Shown piece after piece: positions 7,750 to 13,980 of a DNA stretch of 33,264 nucleotides. The translations under genes were made by a program, and so were the position numbers. The DNA comes from Frankia sp. AgKG'84/4 (GTDB lineage Bacteria; Actinomycetota; Actinomycetes; Frankiales; Frankiaceae). Below the pieces are notes generated by a model. That model searched no databases, had not been told where the DNA came from, and worked only from the letters and a program-made list of their open reading frames with translations. The DNA lies in assembly GCF_023242965.2 (NCBI RefSeq), contig NZ_JALKFU020000011.1, positions 1-33,264 of the forward strand, in the 5' to 3' direction. Each line of letters starts with the position of its first letter. Position 1 is the first letter of the stretch.

Positions 7750-7787
7750 CCAGCCGACTGGTCTCATACCGGGGCGCCGTCGGCTGG
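7750..7787. promoter_or_regulatory. 9-bp inverted repeat between divergent plsC-like and M50-like genes
   Basis: CCAGCCGAC (7750-7758) and GTCGGCTGG (7779-7787) are perfect inverted arms separated by 20 bases; in RNA one further G-U pair would extend the stem. It lies in the 340-base divergent region 7643-7982, where I see no other gene. It may be an operator, or a hairpin in the leader of the plus-strand gene. The role is inferred. Confidence 0.35.
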
Positions 7788-7982
7788 TCGCACCTTCAGG
7801 ACCGATGATGTGCCAACGGACATGGACGCCGAAGACGGATGATGTCGGGAACGGCGATCTTGCGCTCGCAGTTCCTGGCAGTACCCGTGGCGGCGGTGTC
7901 GTCGCGGGCGACCGGTCCGGGCCGCCGGTCGGCGGCGGTCGGTGGGTTCGGGCCGGCCGACCTGGTGGAGGGAGCGGATCGG

Positions 7983-8675
7983 ATGGACATCCTGCGGCGT
8001 GGTCTCGAGGCGCAGCCGGATCCGCCGCGCTGGGTGTTCGTGGTCGCTGCCGTCCTCGCGGCGATGACCGTGCTCAGTGACCGTGTGTGGCCGATCGCCC
8101 GGCATGTGATCACGATTGCGCACGAGGGCGGGCATGCCCTGGCCGCGGTGGTGAGTGGCCGGCGCCTCGCCGGCGTCCGCCTGCACTCGGACACCTCCGG
8201 AGTCACGGTCTCCTCGGGTCGGCCGACCGGTCCGGGCGTGATCGCCACGGTCGCCGCCGGCTACCCGACCCCGTCCCTGCTCGGGCTAGGTGCCGCTGGA
8301 CTGCTCGCCACCGGCCGCACGAGCCTGGTTCTCCAGCTCTGCGTCGCGCTGCTGCTGGCGATGCTCATCGTGATCCGCAATGGCTTCGGGGTCGTCTCGC
8401 TGCTGGTGAGCACCGCGGCGATTCTCGGGATCTCGTGGTTCGCGCCGCCCACCGCACGCGCCGGCTTCGCGGCCTACATCGCCTGCTTCCTGCTGCTGGG
8501 TGCACTGCGACCAGTCGTCGAGGTGCAGCGCCAGCGCCGCCGGCGGCGGGCCCGGGACTCGGACCCCGACCAGCTCGCCCGGCTCACCGGGCTGACCGGA
8601 GTCTTCTGGGTCGGCCTGTTCGGGTTGATCGGCCTGGCCTGCACGGCTGGTGGGGCCGTGGCGCTGTTCGGCTGA
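7983..8675 (+). CDS. M50-like integral membrane protein (putative site-2 protease family)
   Basis: A membrane protein of 230 residues. The zinc-protease signature HEGGH (47-51) lies in the segment ITIAHEGGHALAAVVSGRRLAGVRLH, typical of the M50B-like family common in actinobacteria. Hydrophobic segments follow near residues 84-108, 113-134, 137-155 and at the C-terminus (FWVGLFGLIGLACTAGGAVALF). The start at 7983 is preferred over the frame's first ATG at 7839 because a GGAGGG stretch lies about 10 bases upstream and the extra 48 residues look unstructured. If active it would cleave a substrate within the membrane, but no anti-sigma or other obvious substrate gene is adjacent, and the function of this subgroup is not established. 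Confidence 0.8.
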   Translation: MDILRRGLEAQPDPPRWVFVVAAVLAAMTVLSDRVWPIARHVITIAHEGGHALAAVVSGRRLAGVRLHSDTSGVTVSSGRPTGPGVIATVAAGYPTPSLLGLGAAGLLATGRTSLVLQLCVALLLAMLIVIRNGFGVVSLLVSTAAILGISWFAPPTARAGFAAYIACFLLLGALRPVVEVQRQRRRRRARDSDPDQLARLTGLTGVFWVGLFGLIGLACTAGGAVALFG

Positions 8676-8680
8676 GGTCC

Positions 8681-8723
8681 TGCTCGGTCGATGTGCTGCT
8701 CGGTCGATGTGCTGCTCGGCCGG
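8681..8723 (+). repeat. 16-bp tandem repeat in the gap before the SRAP gene
   Basis: The unit TGCTCGGTCGATGTGC occurs twice exactly (8681-8696 and 8697-8712), and a third partial copy follows, beginning TGCTCGG (8713). It starts 5 bases after the stop of the M50-like gene and ends about 60 bases before the SRAP start. The unit is not a multiple of three and is intergenic. Confidence 0.8.
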
Positions 8724-8785
8724 TCCGTGGGTACCGGTGCATCGCGGTGGCCGGAAGTGTCGGACCTGGCTGCGACACTGGCGTC

Positions 8786-9703
8786 ATGTGCGGGCGCTAC
8801 ACGCAGAAACTGAAGGCCGATGATCTCGTCGCGGCGATGTCCGCACGGGACGAGACCGACGGTGGGATCGCGCAGAACCACAATGTCGCTCCCACCTCGA
8901 CGATGCCGGTCGTCGTGGCGACCGGGAGCGGGCCGGCGGCCACGACGACCGATGCCCCGGATAGCCCCGGGCGCGCCGGCGGGCGTGCCCTGCGCCTGGC
9001 GGCCTGGGGGCTGGTGCCGTCCTGGGCGAAGGACCGTTCGATCGGCGCCAAGATGATCAATGCCCGGGCGGAGACGGCCGCCACCAAGCCGGCGTTCCGC
9101 TCGGCGTACGCGTCCCGCCGTTGTCTGGTGCCTGCCACCGGCTTCTACGAGTGGTTCCACCCCGACGGGGGTGGCCGCCGCGGGCAGCCGTTCTACGTGC
9201 ACCCGGCGGGGCATCCGGCGACCGGTGGGATCTTCGCGTTCGCCGGGCTCTACGAGGTCTGGCGCAAGGGCGGCGAGCCGTTGGTGACCTTCACGATTCT
9301 CACCACCGGCGCGGCCGAGGGACTGGCCTTCCTGCACGACCGGTCCCCGGTGATTCTCCCGATGTCGGCCTGGGACCGCTGGCTCGACCCGACCGCTGAC
9401 CGGGCCGCGCTGGAACCGCTGCTGCGCCCGGCCCCGGCCGGAGTGGCAACGGCGCATCCGGTCGCGGCGGACGTGGGCAACGTGCGTAACAAGGGGTCGC
9501 ACCTGTCCGATCCGGTCGATCTCGATCCCGCCGTGGCGGAGGCGATCGCGGCGGTTGGCGGGCCGTCGGCGGTGGCCCTCGACAGCCTCGCCGGTGGTCC
9601 GCAGGGTGTGGCCGCGACGCCCGAGCCGGTGGACCTGGCGGGGTTCGAGCGCGGCGGTGACGGCGTGCTGACCAGGGCGGATTCCGCGGCCCACGCCGGG
9701 TGA
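8786..9703 (+). CDS. SRAP / YedK-HMCES family abasic-site crosslinking protein
   Basis: A protein of 305 residues that starts with MCGRY; removal of Met exposes Cys2, which in YedK and HMCES forms a covalent thiazolidine link to abasic sites in single-stranded DNA and shields them. Other family marks are NVAPT, AKDRSIGAKMINARAET, the CLVPATGFYEW box with Glu122, and HDRSPVILP with His184, which together form the active site. The ATG at 8786 is fixed by the need for Cys at position 2, although the frame is open far upstream. The C-terminus extends beyond the NKGSHLSDPV region with about 60 Ala/Gly/Asp-rich residues, making it longer than E. coli YedK (about 220). The family is often near SOS or repair genes; here the neighbours give no such hint. 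Confidence 0.95.
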   Translation: MCGRYTQKLKADDLVAAMSARDETDGGIAQNHNVAPTSTMPVVVATGSGPAATTTDAPDSPGRAGGRALRLAAWGLVPSWAKDRSIGAKMINARAETAATKPAFRSAYASRRCLVPATGFYEWFHPDGGGRRGQPFYVHPAGHPATGGIFAFAGLYEVWRKGGEPLVTFTILTTGAAEGLAFLHDRSPVILPMSAWDRWLDPTADRAALEPLLRPAPAGVATAHPVAADVGNVRNKGSHLSDPVDLDPAVAEAIAAVGGPSAVALDSLAGGPQGVAATPEPVDLAGFERGGDGVLTRADSAAHAG

Positions 9704-9800
9704 GAGCGTGATGCCCATCGGGCGATAGGCGCGGGATCATGCACGGTTCGGTAAGTATGGTGCGTACCGGCGGGCGCCGGGTGGCGGCCCGACCGGGAAC

Positions 9801-9823
9801 GCCGGCTCACGGGCCGAGCCGGC
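9801..9823. terminator. GC-rich hairpin after the SRAP gene, possible terminator
   Basis: GCCGGCTC (9801-9808) and GAGCCGGC (9816-9823) form a perfect 8-bp stem with a 7-base loop, about 100 bases after the SRAP stop and before the phosphatase gene. There is no T-run, so it may be a U-less actinobacterial terminator or simply a palindrome. The rest of 9704-9925 shows no gene. Confidence 0.4.
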
Positions 9824-9925
9824 GGGTGCCGACGTCGGGCCTCGCTCCGGGGGCGCAATGTGACCGTCCTGGCGGTTGAACGGTAGGTGTTGTCGAGCAT
9901 TCCGGCCCGGCCGGAGGAGGAACTC

Positions 9926-10714
9926 ATGACGTCCGTAACCGATCCAGGTACCCCCGGCGACGCGGACGCGGTGCCGTTGGAGGCGCCGGCTCCGCCGGAC
10001 GTCTCCGGGCTGGTCAACCTGCGGGATGTCGGCGGTCTGCCGACCGATGACGGCCGGCGTACCCGTGCCGGGGTGCTCTACCGCAGCGAGATGCCGAGAA
10101 TCGGGGATGCGGCTCCGTCAGACCTGACCTGGCCGCCTCGCACGGTGATCGATCTGCGCTCCGCGATCGAACGGGGAACTGACCCGCATCCGCTCGTGGC
10201 CCTCGGCGCCACCGTCGTGGTCATTCCGCTCTTCGGCGACCGACCCACCGCCGACCACTCGGCCGCCACGGCAAGCGCCATCGAGCGCGGCCTCGGTGCG
10301 CTCTACCAGGTGATGGTGACGTACGCGGCGCCGCAGATCGCGCAGATCGTCAACCTCGTCGCCGAGGCGCCCGGCCCGGTGCTCATCCACTGCGCCGCGG
10401 GCAAGGACCGGACCGGCGTCACCGTCGCCGTGCTGCTGCGCCTGGCCGGGGTGATCGAGCGTGACATCCTCGATGACTACGCCGCTACCGGGCCGAACAT
10501 GCCAGGCGTTCTGCGCAGGCTGCGAGGCCACGCGATACTTCCTGGCACCGGCTCCGCGCAGGCGGGCGGGGAACTGACCAGGATCTCGCCGCAGGCTGCT
10601 GAGGCGGTGCTGGCCGCTACCGGCGGGCATCCGGGCGGTGTCGCCGGCTGGCTTCTGGAGCACGGGGCCAGTGCGGAGTCGATACGACTCTGGCGGGAAC
10701 GCGTCCTCGCCTGA
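9926..10714 (+). CDS. Tyrosine-protein phosphatase (PtpB / DSP-like family)
   Basis: A phosphatase of 262 residues. The N-terminal NLRDVGGLPTDDGRRTRAGVLYRS segment and the P-loop HCAAGKDRTG (catalytic Cys156, Arg162) match the family of Mycobacterium tuberculosis PtpB and related dual-specificity or phosphoinositide phosphatases. Aspartate-rich helices follow (VIERDILDDYAATG), and it ends with a helical segment (VAGWLLEHGASAESIRLWRERVLA). The ATG at 9926 is preceded by GGAGGAGG with a 5-base gap, which decides it over the upstream 9887 start. No signal peptide is seen, so it would be cytoplasmic unless exported by another route. It stands alone, facing the HdeD-like gene. Confidence 0.92.
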   Translation: MTSVTDPGTPGDADAVPLEAPAPPDVSGLVNLRDVGGLPTDDGRRTRAGVLYRSEMPRIGDAAPSDLTWPPRTVIDLRSAIERGTDPHPLVALGATVVVIPLFGDRPTADHSAATASAIERGLGALYQVMVTYAAPQIAQIVNLVAEAPGPVLIHCAAGKDRTGVTVAVLLRLAGVIERDILDDYAATGPNMPGVLRRLRGHAILPGTGSAQAGGELTRISPQAAEAVLAATGGHPGGVAGWLLEHGASAESIRLWRERVLA

Positions 10715-10788
10715 TTCCCGACCGGGTGGATGTCGCGCTCCTGTGGCGCGGCCGGCGCGGCACCGCCACGGGTCCGATCCCGCCGAAG

Positions 10789-11361
10789 TCAGGACCGATG
10801 CTGCAGGTGCGGCCGCAGCGCCAGCGCCAGCGCGATCTCCGCCACGCCGGCGACGATCAGCTGGATGCCGAAGAGAACCGCCAGCACCACGATCGTCGCT
10901 CCCGGCCAGACAAGAGCGAGTATTCCCACCACCACGCTGAGCGCGGCAAGGGCGTAGCCCCCGACCGCTGAACCGGAACCACTGCCCCGCGCCGCCCGCG
11001 ATGATCGCATCATCGCCGCCCGCACCAGACCGCCGATGATCATAACGGTGCCGACGACCACGGCCACGACGTGCAGGGTGACTCCCGGCCACACCAGCAC
11101 GACCACTCCGCCGAGGACGAGCAGGATGCCGACCAACGCGGCGGTCGCCGTGTTCTCCGACCGCGCTGCCGCGATCGTCTCGCCGATCCCGGACAGGATC
11201 AGCGCGATCCCTGCGAGCACGGCCAGTGCCCCGGCGGTCGCGAACGGATTGGTGATGAGCAACAGCCCAAGGACGGTGACGGCCGCGCCGAGAGCGAGAA
11301 GGGCAGGCCACAGCGCGCTGGGCGTGGCGTCTTGCCGCTGCTGCCGGTAGATCGTTGCCAT
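10789..11361 (-). CDS. HdeD-like (DUF308) membrane protein
   Basis: A 190-residue polytopic membrane protein with about six hydrophobic helices arranged as three similar pairs, containing LLLITNPFATAGALAVLAGIALILSG, VLVWPGVTLHVVAVVVGTVMIIGG and LALVWPGATIVVLAVLFGIQLIVAG. The repeated (V/L)VWPG-T motif is the mark of the HdeD/DUF308 family, named for an acid-resistance protein of E. coli; in actinobacteria its role is unproven. The ATG at 11361 follows GGGAGGTG by a suitable gap, so the upstream in-frame ATG at 11376 is not needed. The gene is on the same strand as, and downstream of, the ferredoxin and YceI genes and may belong to the same unit. Confidence 0.9.
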   Translation of the reverse strand: MATIYRQQRQDATPSALWPALLALGAAVTVLGLLLITNPFATAGALAVLAGIALILSGIGETIAAARSENTATAALVGILLVLGGVVVLVWPGVTLHVVAVVVGTVMIIGGLVRAAMMRSSRAARGSGSGSAVGGYALAALSVVVGILALVWPGATIVVLAVLFGIQLIVAGVAEIALALALRPHLQHRS

Positions 11362-11508
11362 CGGGGCACCTCCCATGCGCGCACCCCCGCGAGCTTGCGC
11401 GGGTCCGCTGGGAGGGGAATACCCGGCGTGTGGCGCCGTATCCGCTGTAGACGTTCCACGTCGGATGCGGCGCCGGCCGGTGTACTACGCGTGCCGATCT
11501 AGCAACGG

Positions 11509-11703
11509 TCAGCTTTCACTGATGCTGATCGCCTCGGTCGGACAGCACTCGACAGCTTCCTGAAGATCGTCTGTCCGTGACTCGTCCGGTTCCTCCTGCA
11601 GGAGATAGAGGTAACCGTCATCGCGGATCTCGAAGATGTCAGGAACTAGCCGGACACATGTTCCACTGCTCGCGCAACGGTCGAAGTCGACGCTCACGCG
11701 CAT
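11509..11703 (-). CDS. Small ferredoxin, [3Fe-4S] type
   Basis: An acidic 64-residue ferredoxin. The cluster ligands visible are Cys10 and Cys16 (CASSGTC) and Cys54 before Pro55 (CCPTEAI). The usual central cysteine of a CxxCxxC motif is Ser13, so a [3Fe-4S] cluster, or a [4Fe-4S] with a non-Cys ligand, is expected. An extra Cys53 adjoins Cys54. Such ferredoxins in actinomycetes usually feed electrons to cytochrome P450 enzymes, but no P450 or ferredoxin reductase is in the window. The ATG at 11703 has GGGAGG about 7 bases upstream. It lies 126 bases after the YceI gene on the same strand. Confidence 0.93.
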   Translation of the reverse strand: MRVSVDFDRCASSGTCVRLVPDIFEIRDDGYLYLLQEEPDESRTDDLQEAVECCPTEAISISES

Positions 11704-11829
11704 CGGCGGACCTCCCGGTAATGCTTCCAGAATGTCGTAGTCGTCTGGACCCTACCGCCGTGGTCCGTGCGGGAACAGCGACGTCCCCCCGGCGGGCCAC
11801 AGCGACGTTGCCGATCCCCCTTGGCAGGG

Positions 11830-12393
11830 TCAGGATGCCTTGATCGCGGAGATGTCCAGCTCGACCTTCACCTTGTCGCTGATCAGTACACCGCCGGTCT
11901 CCAACACGGCGTTGAAGGTGAGGCCGAAGTCCTTGCGGTTCAGCGTCGTCGCCCCGGTGAAGCCGGCGCGGACGTTGCCGAACGGGTCCTTGGAGCTGCC
12001 CTCGAACGCGATGTCGATGTCGACCGGCTGGGTGACCCCGCGGATCGTCAGGTCGCCGGTCAGCACGTATTCGTCGTCGCCCTTGCCGGCGGCGGCACCG
12101 GTGCTGACGAAGGTGATCGTCGGGTAGGCCGCGACGTCGAGGAGGTCCGCGGACTTCACGTGACCATCCCGATCCGGGACGCCGCTGGAGAACGAGTCCG
12201 TCTGGATGGTGACGGTGGCGGTGGAGGCGGTCGGCTCAGCACCGTCGAGGTTGAGTGAGCCCTCCAGGGCGGAGAACTGTCCGCGCACGGTGGTGACCAT
12301 CGCATGGCGCGCGGCGAAGCCGATCCGTGAATGCGCCGGGTCGATCGACCAGGTTCCGGTCAGGCTGGTCAGGTCCGTCGTGGGAGCCGTCAT
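11830..12393 (-). CDS. YceI family lipocalin-like protein
   Basis: A protein of 187 residues beginning MTAPTTDLTSLTGTWSIDPAHSRIGFAARHAM, followed by alternating beta strands including VRGQFSALEGSLNLDG, HVKSADLLDVAAYPTITFVST and LTGDLTIRGVTQPVDIDIAFEG. This is the YceI eight-stranded barrel, which binds polyisoprenoids or similar lipids. No signal peptide is present, so unlike E. coli YceI it would be cytoplasmic. The ATG at 12393 is preceded by GGAGGA with a 4-base gap; the frame is open to 12609, but the extra residues are not family-like. It is the first gene of the minus group with the ferredoxin and HdeD-like protein. Confidence 0.94.
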   Translation of the reverse strand: MTAPTTDLTSLTGTWSIDPAHSRIGFAARHAMVTTVRGQFSALEGSLNLDGAEPTASTATVTIQTDSFSSGVPDRDGHVKSADLLDVAAYPTITFVSTGAAAGKGDDEYVLTGDLTIRGVTQPVDIDIAFEGSSKDPFGNVRAGFTGATTLNRKDFGLTFNAVLETGGVLISDKVKVELDISAIKAS

Positions 12394-12583
12394 CGGGTCC
12401 TCCAAGTTGTGGATGGTGGGCAGGTTCCCTGCGACGTTCCCCCGGAAGAGGCGCGCTCGCAGATGGTTGCACGCGCAATTTACTGCCAGTCCAACGCGGG
12501 GCTCCGCCGGGTATTCCGTGGCCCTCGACCGTCTGACGCGACCGTACCGGGCCGACGGGGTTGGTTGGATCCTCGGCTCCCGG

Positions 12584-12612
12584 CCTGTGGATATCGTCGC
12601 TCTGTCCACAGG
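12584..12612. promoter_or_regulatory. Inverted repeat with DnaA-box-like arms between yceI-like and comEA
   Basis: CCTGTGGA (12584-12591) and TCCACAGG (12605-12612) are perfect 8-base arms 13 bases apart. The left arm reads on as TGTGGATAT, one base from the complement of a DnaA box (TTATCCACA); the right arm, TGTCCACAG, is a weaker match. It lies 50 bases before the comEA start in the 269-base divergent region 12394-12662, which otherwise shows no gene. A regulatory role is inferred. Confidence 0.4.
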
Positions 12613-12662
12613 GCGAACGTGGGCCCTGCCGCTGGCGCGCCGTCCCTTCTACGGTCCACCTC

Positions 12663-13961
12663 ATGGTTACAAACACCCCAGGACCCGGGTGCCCGACACC
12701 GTCGCGACGCCCACCCGACTCGCTTCCACCCACTCCGGCAGCGGCTCCGCCCGGCATCTTCACGGATCCGGTGGACACCCGGCTGCGGGTGCGTGAGGGC
12801 TTCTTTGCCGCCGATGACGAGCCGCGGGCCGACGATCTGGCGTTTCTGGGGCCAGCCTGGGCGGACGAGCACGCCGCCGAGCGAGGCGACCGCGGTACCC
12901 ACGACGCGCCGCCCGCCCGAGTCCCGCGCACTGACCTGCTGCGCGCCTCCTCTGCCCGCGGGCCCACCGCCGACCCTGACCCTGACCCCGGGACCGGGAC
13001 CGGGACCGGGACCGGGACGGGGACCGGGACCGCCATCGACACCGAGACCGAGACCGAGACCGAGACCCTGGACGGCACGGAGGACCTTGGCGACCTCGAG
13101 TCCCGGTTGCGTGGCCGCGGGCGGAGGGTGGTCGAGGGTGCGGCCGGACGTGGCGGCGGTTCCCTCGACCCGGCCGACGATCGGCGCGGTGCGGACGCCG
13201 GCCCAGCCATCGCGGGCAGCTTGCGCGTGATCCGGCAACGGCTGGCCGATCGTCTGCCGGCGGGGTTGCGGGGAGCGGTGGTGACGCCGGCTGCGAGCGC
13301 CACCCTGGTCCTCGCGATGGTGGCGCTCGCCGCAGCGGTCACGACGACGTGGCTGGCCTGGCGGCACCGTCCGGTTGCCGTGAGTGCCCCGGCCACCGTG
13401 TCGGCGGCCGCTGTCCCGCCGATCGCCGCCTCGGGTGACCCGGCCGTGGCCCCATCCCGCGGTGATTCGCCTGCGCCCACCGCTGTCGGCAGGTCAGCCG
13501 GGGTAGGCGAGGTGGTGGTCGACGTCGCGGGGCGGGTGAGTCGTCCCGGCGTGGTTCGGCTGGCAGCCGGCTCACGGGTGATCGACGCGATCGACCGGGT
13601 CGGGGGAGCACTGCCCGGAACGGATACCACCGGGATCGCCCTGGCCCGGGTGCTGGTCGACGGAGAGCAGATACTCGTCGACGGCCGACCAGGGCCGCCG
13701 CCCGCGGCCGCGGTGTCCGCGTCGGCGGGTGGCGGTACCGGCGGCGCGGTCGTAGGCGGTACCGCAGGCGATCCGATCGATCTCAACAATGCCAGCGTCG
13801 AGCAGCTCGACGGGCTGCCCGGCGTCGGCCCGGTGCTGGCGCAGCGGATCGTGGAATGGCGGACGGCCCACGGGCCGTTCCGGTCTGCGGACCAGCTCGG
13901 TGAGGTCACGGGGGTGGGCGACAGGCGTCTCGCCGATCTCCTGCCCCTGGTCCGGGTCTGA
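12663..13961 (+). CDS. comEA: ComEA-type DNA-binding competence protein
   Basis: A 432-residue protein with the ComEA order. A long Pro/Asp/Thr-rich cytoplasmic N-terminus is followed by one transmembrane helix (about residues 208-233, ATLVLAMVALAAAVTTTWLAW), an SLBB-like domain (about 283-342, VVVDVAGRVSRPGVVRLAAGSRVIDAI) and a double helix-hairpin-helix at the C-terminus (about 370-432, LNNASVEQLDGLPGVGPVLAQRI and FRSADQLGEVTGVGDRRLADLLP). ComEA binds incoming double-stranded DNA outside the membrane and hands it to ComEC, which is encoded next. The N-terminal tail of over 200 residues is unusually long and includes Thr-Gly and Glu-Thr dipeptide runs encoded by hexanucleotide repeats. The ATG at 12663 has no strong ribosome binding site. 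Confidence 0.9.
   Translation: MVTNTPGPGCPTPSRRPPDSLPPTPAAAPPGIFTDPVDTRLRVREGFFAADDEPRADDLAFLGPAWADEHAAERGDRGTHDAPPARVPRTDLLRASSARGPTADPDPDPGTGTGTGTGTGTGTAIDTETETETETLDGTEDLGDLESRLRGRGRRVVEGAAGRGGGSLDPADDRRGADAGPAIAGSLRVIRQRLADRLPAGLRGAVVTPAASATLVLAMVALAAAVTTTWLAWRHRPVAVSAPATVSAAAVPPIAASGDPAVAPSRGDSPAPTAVGRSAGVGEVVVDVAGRVSRPGVVRLAAGSRVIDAIDRVGGALPGTDTTGIALARVLVDGEQILVDGRPGPPPAAAVSASAGGGTGGAVVGGTAGDPIDLNNASVEQLDGLPGVGPVLAQRIVEWRTAHGPFRSADQLGEVTGVGDRRLADLLPLVRV
12985..13069 (+). repeat. Hexanucleotide tandem repeats inside comEA
   Basis: About seven copies of GGGACC-type hexamers (about 12989-13032, one with GGGACG) are followed by about four copies of GAGACC (about 13043-13066). In frame they encode Gly-Thr and then Glu-Thr dipeptide runs in the disordered N-terminal part of ComEA. 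Since the unit is two codons, copy-number change would alter tail length without a frameshift. Confidence 0.85.
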
Positions 13962-13980
13962 ACCCGTGGTCGCCGTGGGC

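Noticed and set aside
11509-11703. The small ferredoxin as electron donor for AlkB
   Set aside because: AlkB enzymes use rubredoxin; this is a [3Fe-4S]-type ferredoxin more than 6 kb away, so a link is not supported.
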